Shown here piece after piece: positions 20,755 to 30,436 of a stretch of DNA of 64,000 nt (positions are counted from its first letter, which is position 1; each line of letters starts with the position of its first letter). This DNA is from Pseudomonas sp. B21_DOA. Its GTDB lineage: Bacteria; Pseudomonadota; Gammaproteobacteria; Pseudomonadales; Pseudomonadaceae. The DNA lies in the NCBI GenBank assembly GCA_030544685.1, contig CP086683.1, positions 5,580,001 to 5,644,000 of the forward strand, in the 5' to 3' direction. Under the pieces are notes generated by a model, which worked only from the letters and a program-made list of their open reading frames with translations, had not been told where the DNA came from and ran no database searches. The translations under genes and the position numbers were made by a program.

Positions 20755-22205
20755 TCAGACCGCGCGGATCACATGCTTGATCTCCTGAAACGCCGCCAAC
20801 CCCCAAGGCCCCAGCTCACGACCGACACTGCTCTGCTTGTAACCACCCCACGCCGCCTGCGGGAAAATCACCTGCGGAGCATTGATCCACACCAGCCCCG
20901 CCTGCAACGCATTGGCCACGCGATCCGCCGTTGCAGCATCGCGTGTCACCACACTCGCGACCAGGCCGAACTGCGTGTCGTTGGCCAGCGCAATCGCCTC
21001 GCTCTCACTGGCGAAACCGCGCACACACACCACCGGGCCGAAAATCTCTTCACGCCATAACGCGCTGTCCAGCGGCACATCAGTGAACACCGTCGGTTGC
21101 AGAAAATAACCGCGCGGCAAATGCGCCGGACGATTGCCGCCACAGAGCAAACGCGCCCCCGCACTCAGGCCGCGATCGATATGCCCAAGCACCCGCTGGT
21201 ACTGTGCCTGATTGACCAGCGCGCCCATCTCCACATCCGCATCAAACGGATCAGCGACTCGGATCGCCTCTGCGCGTGTTTGCAGACGTTGGAGAAACTC
21301 ATCCATCAATTCCTCAGCGACGAGCACCCGACTGGTGGCCGAGCACATCTGCCCGGCGTTGAAGAACGCGCCGCCACAGGCCAGTTCCACCGCCAGTTGC
21401 AGATCGGCATCCGCCAGCACCAGCAAAGACGATTTGCCACCCAGCTCCAGGCTCACACCCTTCACGGTTTCGGCAGCGCGTTGCATCACCTGCACGCCAA
21501 CCGCATTGCTGCCAGTAAAGGAGATCTTGGCGATGCGCGGATCGGCCGACAACGGCGCGCCCACCGCCAGACCGGTGCCGCAGACCAGATTGAACACGCC
21601 GTCGGGCAACCCGGATTCAGCGATGATCGCCGCCAGTTCCAGCTCCGGCAGCGGTGTCACTTCAGAAGGTTTCAGCACCACGCAGCAACCGGCGGCGAGC
21701 GCTGGCGCCAGTTTCCACGCGGTGGTGACCATGGGGAAATTCCACGGCACGATCAGCCCGACCACGCCGCACGGCTCACGTCGCAAGCGTGCGCTGAAAT
21801 CTTCGCTGGGCAGCGGCACATTACTGTCCTGACCGACGTCGAGGCCTTCGGCGAGCTCGGCGTAATAGTCGAAAGTAGCGATCACGTCATCGACATCGAT
21901 GGCCGCTTCGAACTGCGGTTTGCCATTGTTGCTCGACTGCAGGTTCATCAAGTGATCGCGACCGTTGCGCACGCCGTTTGCGATGTTGCGCAGGATCACA
22001 GCGCGCTCGGCGCCGGTGGTTTTCGACCAGTGTTTGAACGCCTCGGTCGCCGCGCTGATCGCTTGATCGACGGCGTGTTCGTCACCGCCGTTGACGGTGG
22101 TCAGCAGCGCTTCGGTAGCGGGGTTGATCACCCGTAGATGTTCGCCCCCGCCGACCACTGACCGTTGATGTAGAGCCCGTCGAGTGTGGTTGGAAAACTG
22201 ATCAT
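20755..22205 (-). CDS. NAD(P)-dependent aldehyde dehydrogenase, probably guanidinobutyraldehyde, frameshifted
   Basis: Oxidises an aldehyde to its acid. ALDH signatures are complete: PWNFPMVTTAWKLAPALAAG, the Rossmann SFTGSNAVG, the general base in SLELGGKS and the catalytic cysteine in FFNAGQMCSATSR. The frame is broken near the N-terminus in the run of five C at 22145-22149; one more base gives MISFPTTLDGLYINGQWSAG-GEHL and about 483 aa, the normal size. Its start overlaps the stop of the upstream decarboxylase (ATGA, 22202-22205), so the two are translationally coupled. If the decarboxylase makes 4-guanidinobutyraldehyde, this enzyme would oxidise it to 4-guanidinobutyrate. Substrate is inferred from context. 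Confidence 0.8.
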
Positions 22206-23838
22206 TGGGCCACCGCCTGCATCCACTGGTTCTGGTCGATTTCAATCAGCGTCGGGCCTTGCCGGTCCGTCGCTTTACGTAGCGCTGCGCGCAAATCGTC
22301 GATGCTGCTGATGGCTTGCGCGGCGCAACCGAGGCCCTTGGCCACGGCGACGAAGTCCGGGGTGTAGATGTCCACGCCGACCGGTTCGATGGCGCGGTTG
22401 ACCATGTACTTTTGATCTCCTCGTAACCCTGGTTATTCCACAGCAGCACGATCACCGGCACCCGTGCTTCAACGGCGCTGGCCAGTTCCGGCAGGGTGAA
22501 TTGCAAGCCGCCGTCGCCGATCAGGCACACCACGGGCGGGCGCGCGCCGTTATCGAGCTGTCCGCCGAGCCACGCACCAATCGCCGCTGGCAACGCATAG
22601 CCGAGGGTGCCGTAACCGGTGGATGCGTTGAACCAGCGACGTGGACGCTCGGGGTTGAAGGTGAGGTTGCCGGTGTACACCGGTTGCGTGGAATCGCCGA
22701 CGAACATCGCGTTAGGCAGCTCGTGCAGCACGGTTTCGAGGAAACGCGTCTGCGCCAGCGTCGGCGCGTCCCAGCTCGCGGCCAGTTCATTGCGCAAACG
22801 CGCGGCCCGTACCTGGCCCCAATCATTGCGGCGTTCGGCCAGCGGTTTCTGCGTCAGGGTGCTGAGCAAGGCTTGCGCGGCGTTGCGCGAATCAGCGACC
22901 AGTGCGACGTGCGGCGGGTAGTTGCGCACGGTCTGATCGGCATCGATGTCGATGCGCAGCAGCTTGCCGGGAATCTCGAAGCCGCCGGCGAAAGTGACGT
23001 CGTAATCGGTCTCGGCCAGCTCGGTGCCAATCGCCAGCACCACGTCGGCTTCAGCGACCAGTGCGCGGGTGGCGACCAGACTTTGCGTCGAACCGATCAA
23101 CAGCGGATGGCTGGTCGGCAGCATGCCTTTGGCGTTGATGGTCAGCGCCACTGGAGCGTCGAGCAATTCGGCGATCCGCGTCAGCTCCGGCGCCGCGTCG
23201 ATAGCACCGCCGCCGGCGAGAATCAATGGGCGTCGCGCCGTGGCGAGCAGTCCGCCCATGCGGGCCACGGCAGCCGGTGCGGCGCCGGCGCGGTCGATAT
23301 TCACCGGCACGCTGGCGAGTAACTCATCGGCCTCTTCCACCAGTACGTCCAGCGGAATTTCGATGTGCACCGGACGCGGTCGCCCGGCCTGGAACAGCGC
23401 GAAGGCGCGAGCAAGCACCACCGGCAGTTCGGCAGCGGACATCAGCGTGTGCGAGAACGCTGCGACGCCGCCGACCAGTGCGCTCTGGTTCGGCAGCTCA
23501 TGCAACTTGCCGCGCCCACCACCCAACTGACTCCGCGACTGCACGCTGGAGATCACCAGCATCGGAATCGAATCGGCGTAAGCCTGGCCCATGGCCGTGG
23601 TGATATTGGTCATGCCCGGGCCGGTGATGATGAAGCACACACCGGGTTTGCCGCTGGTGCGCGCGTAGCCATCGGCCATGAACCCGGCGCCCTGTTCGTG
23701 GCGAGGCGTGACGTGCTTGATGCTCGAACGGGCGAGGCCTCGGTACAGCTCTACGGTGTGCACACCGGGAATGCCGAACACCTGCTCGACCCCGTAATTC
23801 TCCAACAGCTTGACCAGTACTTCGCCGCACGTTGCCAT
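22202..23838 (-). CDS. ThDP-dependent 2-oxoacid decarboxylase, AruI-like, frameshifted
   Basis: An acetolactate-synthase-fold enzyme of about 545 aa. The N-terminal domain carries GVEQVFGIPGVHTVELYRGL with the glutamate-containing THEQ-like stretch (TPRHEQGAGFMADGYAR); the C-terminal domain has the thiamine diphosphate motif GDGGLQFTLPELASAVEAR...NNQGYEEIK. The length and the coupled ALDH fit 5-guanidino-2-oxopentanoate decarboxylase (AruI) of the arginine transaminase pathway. Acetolactate synthase proper is less likely because no small subunit gene is present. One A is missing at 22410-22413 (T run on the + strand); restoring it gives EEIKKYMVNRAIEP and the normal C-terminus. Divergent LysR gene at 24035 is its probable regulator. 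Confidence 0.72.
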
Positions 23839-23876
23839 GTTGATTGCCCTTTTCGTTCGGTGAAACGCAGATCCCC

Positions 23877-23965
23877 TGTGGGAGCGGACTTGCTCGCGAG
23901 AGCGGTGTGTCAAACAGCGACGAGATAACTGACCCACCGCATTCGCGAGCAAGCCCGCTCCCACA
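23877..23965. repeat. REP pair, GTGGGAGCGGACTTGCTCGC family
   Basis: Inverted copies with slightly diverged arms (GAGCGGACTTGCTCGCGAG and ATTCGCGAGCAAGCCCGCTC) in the spacer between the decarboxylase and the LysR gene, leaving about 70 bases for divergent promoters. Confidence 0.8.
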
Positions 23966-24034
23966 AGGTCTGCACATGGGGCCATTGAACGGCGCACACC
24001 TAGCGGCAACAATCGATTAATAGTCATACTAGCC

Positions 24035-24943
24035 ATGTCCTCACGTCATACCTCGGATCGCCATGAAACGCCTGCCTCCCTGCCCGCTCTGCATACGTTC
24101 TGGATCACCGCGCAATGCTGCAATTTCACTCGCGCCGCCGAGCAGTTGCACATCACTCAGGGCGCGGTGAGCCGGCAGATCGCCGGGTTGGAAGAACAGC
24201 TCGGCTATCCGTTGTTCATTCGTTTGGCACGAGGGCTGGCGCTGACGGCCGAAGGACGCGAATGGCTACCGCAGGTGGAGAAGGTCTTCGGGCTGATCAG
24301 CGAGGCGACCGAGCAGATCGGCCGGACGCGGCAAACCTTGCAACTCAAGGCCCCGAGCTGCGTGATGCGCTGGCTGCTGCCGCGTCTGCTGCAATGGCAG
24401 AAGGAACGCCCGGACGTGCCGGTGAAGTTGACGGCCTCGCTGCAACACGGCGTGGATTTTCAGCGCGAGCCATTCGATGCCGCGGTGATCTACGGCCCGC
24501 CGCCGGACCATTCGCCAGGCGCGCTGCATCTGTTCGACGAGCAACTGACACCGGTCTGCTCGCCGCAATTGCTCAAAGGCTCCCCGGCGCTCAATTCACT
24601 CAGGGACTTGCAGAATCATCTGTTATTGCACCCGACCCACGACATCCAGGACTGGTCGGTGTGGCTCGATGCGGCGGGTTTGCAACTGGCTAATCTGAAC
24701 AGCGGCCAGCATTTCGAAACGCTGGATCAGGCGATGTCGATGGCCTCCCATGGCACGGGCGTGGCAATTGGGGACTGGTCGCTGATTGGCGATGATCTGG
24801 ACGCAGGACGGCTGGTGATGCCGTTTGCGTTGAAGGTGAAGACGGGGTTGGCGTATTACGTGGTGGTGCCTGCTGGAGCCGAACCCTCGCCGCAACTTGA
24901 GGAGCTGATGCTCTGGCTGGTTGAGCAGGCACATACCCGCTGA
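24035..24943 (+). CDS. LysR-family regulator, GcvA-like
   Basis: 302 aa. The N-terminal winged helix is clear (ALHTFWITAQCCNFTRAAEQ, LHITQGAVSRQIAGLEEQLG), followed by a linker helix and a type 2 periplasmic-binding-fold effector domain. The pattern SRQIAGLEEQLGYPLF and SMASHGTGVAIGDW resembles the GcvA/AmpR branch. It is divergent from the AruI-like/ALDH pair with a 196-base spacer, so it most likely regulates that pair. The inducer is not known. Confidence 0.82.
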   Translation: MSSRHTSDRHETPASLPALHTFWITAQCCNFTRAAEQLHITQGAVSRQIAGLEEQLGYPLFIRLARGLALTAEGREWLPQVEKVFGLISEATEQIGRTRQTLQLKAPSCVMRWLLPRLLQWQKERPDVPVKLTASLQHGVDFQREPFDAAVIYGPPPDHSPGALHLFDEQLTPVCSPQLLKGSPALNSLRDLQNHLLLHPTHDIQDWSVWLDAAGLQLANLNSGQHFETLDQAMSMASHGTGVAIGDWSLIGDDLDAGRLVMPFALKVKTGLAYYVVVPAGAEPSPQLEELMLWLVEQAHTR

Positions 24944-24969
24944 ACACCGCTATACCCCTGTAGATACAA

Positions 24970-25094
24970 GGAGCTGCCGAAGGCTGCGATCTTTTGATCT
25001 TGATCTTGATCTTGATCTTGATCTTGATCTTGATCTTGATCTTGATCTTGAAAAGCAAAATCAAAAGATCGCAGCCTTCGGCTGCTCCTACAGG
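24970..25094. repeat. AGATCGCAGCC-type REP hairpin with an expanded loop
   Basis: Left arm GGAGCTGCCGAAGGCTGCGA and right arm TCGCAGCCTTCGGCTGCTCC pair as in 19489-19565, but the loop has been enlarged by the hexanucleotide array listed separately. It lies after the LysR stop, between converging genes. Confidence 0.85.
24994..25047. repeat. Tandem hexanucleotide array, nine TTGATC units
   Basis: Nine perfect copies of TTGATC followed by a partial TTGA. Because it is made of six-base units it reads on either strand as an open Asp/Leu or Gln/Asp-type repeat, but no gene uses it. Such an array is prone to copy-number change. Confidence 0.95.
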
Positions 25095-25108
25095 GACAGC
25101 ATTTCAGA

Positions 25109-25723
25109 TCAGTAACCGACGGTATAACGCTGGCGCGAATGCTTCGGCGTTTCCACTTCGTCAATCAGCGCAATCGCGTAATCGGCAAAGGTGATCCAGC
25201 TGCGTCCTTCGGCACTGACCAACAGATGATCCTTGCCGACGCGATACTGGCCGCTGCGTTCACCCTCGACAAACTCCGCCGACGGCGACAGGAAAGTCCA
25301 GTCCAGTTCCTGCTCCTGACGCAACGCATCAAGAAACGCCGCCCCCGCGCTCGCCTCGGCTTTGTATTCGGCCGGGAAACCGGCACTGTCGATCACCCGC
25401 GTGTCATCCGGCAGCAACAGCGAACCGGCGCCGCCGACTACCAGCAAGCGCTTCACGCCCGCCTGTTTTACCGGTCCGACAATCGCCGAGGCCGGGACGG
25501 TGGCGAAATGCGCTGCGCTGATCACTGCGTCGTGACCGGCCACCGCCGCTTGCAGCGCCGCCGAATCCAGCACGTCGAGGCTCTTGCTGACGACACCGGC
25601 GCGATCACCGACCTTTGAGGTATCGCGGGCAATGGCGGTGACGCTGTGGCCGCGACGCAGGGCTTCTTCCAGCAGTTGGCTACCGGCACGGCCGGTGGCA
25701 CCAATGATTGCGATCTTGCTCAT
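25109..25723 (-). CDS. NAD(P)-binding SDR-like protein (NmrA/YwnB type)
   Basis: 204 aa atypical short-chain dehydrogenase with the N-terminal dinucleotide motif IGATGRAGSQLLEEALRRGH and a central HDAVISAAHF strand; the region VKRLLVVGGAGSLLL is typical of YwnB/BVR-B-like reductases. No Tyr-x-x-x-Lys in the classical place is obvious (AEYKAEASA may serve). Reaction unknown. The small spacer (45 bases) and shared strand suggest it is co-transcribed behind the metallo-beta-lactamase-fold gene. Confidence 0.75.
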   Translation of the reverse strand: MSKIAIIGATGRAGSQLLEEALRRGHSVTAIARDTSKVGDRAGVVSKSLDVLDSAALQAAVAGHDAVISAAHFATVPASAIVGPVKQAGVKRLLVVGGAGSLLLPDDTRVIDSAGFPAEYKAEASAGAAFLDALRQEQELDWTFLSPSAEFVEGERSGQYRVGKDHLLVSAEGRSWITFADYAIALIDEVETPKHSRQRYTVGY

Positions 25724-25768
25724 GACATTCTCCAGTTGGCTTGAAAATGCTGCGTGTTCAGGTTCGGC

Positions 25769-26646
25769 TTACCACTTCATCTCGCCCTTGGCGACTTTTG
25801 CGCTGAGCTCCAGCGAACTTTCTTCGCCGAGTTGCGGGTAGCGCTTTTTCATCGCCGCGATCAGTGCAGCGGAGTCTTTGGCCTTGGCGGTTTCGGCATC
25901 GAAGGCCTTGATGTAATCAGCGGTGAATTTCACGCTGGCCAGCGAGCGGCTGCTGTCGCCCAGGTAATGGCCGGGCACCACGGTTTGCGGTTTCAGGCTT
26001 TCGATGGTGTGCAGAGTGTGCAGCCAATCGGCGTGGGATTGCGCGGTCTGGGTGTCGGCCATCCACACATGAATGTTCTCGGCCACCACTACGCCACCGA
26101 CCACTGCTTTGAGCGACGGGATCCATACGAAGCTGCGATCCGGCTGCTTGCCATCGAGGCCGATCACCTGCAACTGCTTGCCTTCGAGGGTCAGGCTGTC
26201 GCCCTTGAGCACTTCAGGGACAATGGTTTTCGCCGGAACGTCGGCGCCCATTTTCGGCCCCCAGTAGGCCAGTTTGCCGTCGACGGTGTGCTTGATGTGA
26301 TCGACGGTCGGCTGCGAAGCCAGCACTTTCGCCTGCGGGAATGCTTGGGTCAGGGTGTCGAGGCCGAAGTAGTAATCCGGGTCACCGTGGCTGATGTAGA
26401 TGGTGGTCAACTGCTTGCCGCTGGCGCGGATCTTCTCCACCACCTGCTCGGCCTGGGATTTGCCGAATTGCGCGTCGACCAGAATCGCTTCTTTCTCACC
26501 GCTGACCAGCACCGAGCTGACCGGGAAAATCGCCTGAGTGCCCGGATTGTAGACATCGAGGCTCAGCTCGGCAGCGGATGCATGGGCGGCAAAGCCGAAA
26601 AATGTTGCGGCGAGCAGAACGCGTTTGAAAGGGTGAAGCCGATCAT
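25769..26646 (-). CDS. Secreted metallo-beta-lactamase-fold protein with altered metal motif, frameshifted
   Basis: An MBL-fold protein of about 292 aa with a signal peptide (KRVLLAATFFGFAAHASAAE). The usual metal site HxHxDH reads SHGDPDYYFG: the first His and the Asp are kept, but the second His is Asp and the last His is Tyr. The later histidine in VVPGHYLGD is present. The sequence therefore resembles the hydrolase family but may bind one metal or none. The ATG at 26646 is out of frame with the mature protein; one C added in the GGG (+ strand) at 26631-26633 joins MIGFTPFKRVLL to the rest. Function unknown; divergent LysR gene at 26760 probably regulates it. Confidence 0.72.
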
Positions 26647-26759
26647 TTGTTGCTCCGAGTTTCGAATGCCAGTCTGGCGATGCAACAGAGCTTAGTTGCC
26701 AGACTCAGTACAAAAAATGCGATGCTTGGACATAGTTTGTTTCTGAAAGCGGGCAAATC

Positions 26760-27689
26760 ATGGATCGGCTTCAAGCAATGCGGGTATTTGTCACGGTGGT
26801 CGATTTGGGCAGTCAGTCGGCAGCGGCCGATCACCTCGACCTGTCGCGGCCGGTGGTGTCGCGCTATCTGGCGGAGCTGGAAGACTGGGTCGGCGCGCGG
26901 CTGATGCACCGCACCACGCGCAAATTGAGCCTGACCGCCGCTGGCAGTGAAATCCTCCCGCGCTGTCGGCAGATGATCGACCTGTCGCAGGACATGCAGG
27001 CCGCCGTCAGCGAACCCGATGACGCGCCGCGCGGACTGCTGCGGATCAGCGTAAGCACCTCGTTTGGCCAGGCGCAACTGGCCGATGCGGTCGCGGCGTA
27101 CGTCAGGCTTTACCCCGGCGTGAGTATCGATCTGCAGATGCTCGACCGCACGGTGAATCTGGTCGATGAGCGCATCGATCTGGCGATTCGCACCAGCAAT
27201 GATCTTGATCCGAATCTGATCGCCCGGCGCCTGACCGTGTGCCGCTCGGTGGTCTGCGCAGCGCCGGCTTATCTGCTTGAGCATCCGGCGCCGCAGACGG
27301 TTGAGGATTTGAGCCGACATAACTGCCTGACCCATTCCTATTTCGGCAAAAGCCTGTGGCATTTCGAGGAGGATGGCGAACCGGTTTCGGTACCGGTGCA
27401 GGGCAATATCAGCGCCAATGAGGCCAGCACCCTCCTGCGCGCAACTCTGGCCGGCGCGGGCGTGGCGATGCTGCCGACCTACCAGGCTGGCGTGCATATT
27501 CACAACGGCGAACTGCTGCGTTTGCTGCCACACGCAGAACCGCGCCAGATGAATATCTACGCGGTGTACGCCTCTCGCAAACACATGCCGGCGGCGTTGC
27601 GCAGCATGCTCGACTTTCTGGTTCGACGGTTTCCCGAAAATCCCGCGTGGGATGAAGCTGCGAGCCTCAAGCCACAAGCGCCAAGCTGA
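26760..27689 (+). CDS. LysR-family regulator, DNA-binding-repressor-like (CrgA/YafC type)
   Basis: 309 aa with the winged helix MRVFVTVVDLGSQSAAADHL and LSRPVVSRYLAELEDWVGAR, then RTTRKLSLTAAG and an effector-binding domain with DRTVNLVDERIDLAIRT, typical of the large CrgA-like branch that controls neighbouring oxidoreductase genes. It starts 113 bases from the divergent MBL-fold gene. The last residues (EAASLKPQAPS) are encoded inside a palindromic repeat, so the natural C-terminus has probably been extended by repeat insertion. Confidence 0.82.
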   Translation: MDRLQAMRVFVTVVDLGSQSAAADHLDLSRPVVSRYLAELEDWVGARLMHRTTRKLSLTAAGSEILPRCRQMIDLSQDMQAAVSEPDDAPRGLLRISVSTSFGQAQLADAVAAYVRLYPGVSIDLQMLDRTVNLVDERIDLAIRTSNDLDPNLIARRLTVCRSVVCAAPAYLLEHPAPQTVEDLSRHNCLTHSYFGKSLWHFEEDGEPVSVPVQGNISANEASTLLRATLAGAGVAMLPTYQAGVHIHNGELLRLLPHAEPRQMNIYAVYASRKHMPAALRSMLDFLVRRFPENPAWDEAASLKPQAPS

Positions 27690-27738
27690 CCGCGTCGTGA
27701 CCGCTTGCCGCTTGCCGCTTGAAGCTTGCAGCTGCGCC
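27655..27738. repeat. AAGCTGCAAGC-type inverted repeat
   Basis: AGCTGCGAGCCTCAAGCCAC and GCTTGAAGCTTGCAGCTGCG face each other, with CTTGCCGCTTGCCGCTT between them. Overlaps the end of the LysR gene. Same family as 281-374 and 35044-35132. Confidence 0.6.
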
Positions 27739-27794
27739 TGCCTGACCTATGCTCAAAGTAATACCGCAAGGTAGACGTTCAGAGGTCGAACACC

Positions 27795-27971
27795 ATGAAC
27801 ATCAAAACAAAAAGATACGCCGCAATCTTCATCACTTGCGCCGCCACGCTGGCGCTGTACGGCACCGCTGCCTGGCGGGTCGAGCAGTTGCGCCAGCTGC
27901 CGCGCGAGTATGCGAGCTGCAACTATGAGCGGTGCATACCGCACAATGCCACGCTGAACGCATTGCGCTGA
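27795..27971 (+). CDS. Small single-pass membrane protein (58 aa)
   Basis: MNIKTKRYAAIFITCAATLA begins a protein with a basic start, one hydrophobic segment (about residues 8-27) and a polar tail with two cysteines (SCNYERC). The region just upstream is short (about 100 bases after the LysR stop) and holds the end of a repeat. Conserved small proteins of this shape are common in Pseudomonas; function unknown. Support is the start, signal-anchor-like segment and codon pattern only. Confidence 0.5.
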   Translation: MNIKTKRYAAIFITCAATLALYGTAAWRVEQLRQLPREYASCNYERCIPHNATLNALR

Positions 27972-27995
27972 TAGACCTGCGCTGGAATGCAACCC

Positions 27996-28083
27996 TGTGG
28001 GAGCGAGCTTGCTCGCGAAAGCGGTGGGTCAGTCAGCCTGTTTGTTGGATGACACTCCGCCTTCGCGAGCAAGCTCGCTCCCA
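27996..28083. repeat. REP pair, GAGCGAGCTTGCTCGC family
   Basis: TGTGGGAGCGAGCTTGCTCG and CGAGCAAGCTCGCTCCCA in inverted order around 41 bases, at the end of the converging pobR gene. Confidence 0.85.
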
Positions 28084-28107
28084 AAGGTGTTGGGTGGTGC
28101 TTTAAGG

Positions 28108-28992
28108 TTATTGCTCGGCCTTCAAACGGTCGCGGAATGCCTTTGGCGAAATTCCCACGCGGCGACGGAACAGGCGCGTGAAGTTGGTCGGATCGGAAAA
28201 TCCCAACAACTCCGACATCTCGTAAATCGTCATGCTGGTGTAGGTCAGCAGCCGCTTGGCTTCCAGCAATTGGCGCTCGTGCATGATCTGCAACGCCGGT
28301 TGCCCGGCCAGTTCACGGCAGGTGCCGTTGAGGTGCGACACGGAGATGCCCAGTCGATGGGCGAGGTCTTCGACCTTGACGTGCTGGCGGTAAGTCTCTT
28401 CCACCAATTGAATGAAACCGTTGAGGTATTCGCGCTGGCGTTGCGGCCGTTGGCTGGCCTTGTGGCGGACGATTGCCTGGCGGCTGACCCAGACCATGAT
28501 CACACTGACCAGCGAATGCATGAGCATTTCCCGCGCCGGTTGATGGCCGTTGTACTCGGCCTGCAACGCTGAAAACAGGCTGTTCAGATAATCGCCATCC
28601 TTGCCGGCCGGGTAGTTTTCCGCGCGGGCCAAGGCGTGTACCGAGTCGCCCAGCTGCGCCTGCAAATGGTTGATCAGCGGCGTGGCCAAAGTAACGATGA
28701 AGCCTTCAACATCCTCGGAAAAGCGAAACCCGTGCACCGATAACGGTGGCAGCACCTGAATCGCTGGCGTCTCGAGCTGCGTGCGCTGGCCTTCGATTTC
28801 AAGCTCTGCCTGACCTTTGTAAACAAACAGCAGCTGGCACAGATCCGCGTGGCGGTGGGGTTTGATTTCCCAATGGTGTTCGCGACTGCGCGAGGAAATG
28901 GTTTCACAGTGCAGCAAGTCCGGGGTCGGCCAGTCCAGGCTTTCACCGTAGAGCTTGAACACCGGAATCGAAGGCAGGGCAGGCTTGTTCAT
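28108..28992 (-). CDS. pobR: AraC-family activator of 4-hydroxybenzoate degradation, PobR
   Basis: 294 aa. The N-terminal cupin (HWEIKPHRHADLCQLLFVYKG) would bind 4-hydroxybenzoate; the C-terminus has two helix-turn-helix motifs (VKVEDLAHRLGISVSHLNGT and MSELLGFSDPTNFTRLFRRR). It is divergent from pobA with 174 bases between the starts, the classical arrangement in which PobR activates pobA in response to 4-hydroxybenzoate. Naming rests on this context plus the AraC/XylS type; the frame is intact. Confidence 0.85.
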   Translation of the reverse strand: MNKPALPSIPVFKLYGESLDWPTPDLLHCETISSRSREHHWEIKPHRHADLCQLLFVYKGQAELEIEGQRTQLETPAIQVLPPLSVHGFRFSEDVEGFIVTLATPLINHLQAQLGDSVHALARAENYPAGKDGDYLNSLFSALQAEYNGHQPAREMLMHSLVSVIMVWVSRQAIVRHKASQRPQRQREYLNGFIQLVEETYRQHVKVEDLAHRLGISVSHLNGTCRELAGQPALQIMHERQLLEAKRLLTYTSMTIYEMSELLGFSDPTNFTRLFRRRVGISPKAFRDRLKAEQ

Positions 28993-29145
28993 ACTTCAAT
29001 CCAGGCCTCGGGTTTATGGGCGATAATCGCACCGATTGGCAGAATGTACAGGTATCGGCTCAGTTTTCACCTTCAATTGACAGACCCGCAAGGGAAAAAT
29101 GCAAGCACTCGATCCATAAAATCATTCACGGCATTTGCTGCGTGA

Positions 29146-30359
<1,214 letters not shown>

Positions 30360-30436
30360 CTTCCTACCGACTTACACTGCGAGCATCCACCCGCGCGCGA
30401 TGGCCGCGCGGGTCCATCACTGCCCGCAGGTTTTCC

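Noticed and set aside
24994..25047. TTGATC array as a CRISPR array
   Set aside because: Units are six bases with no spacers; it is a simple tandem repeat.
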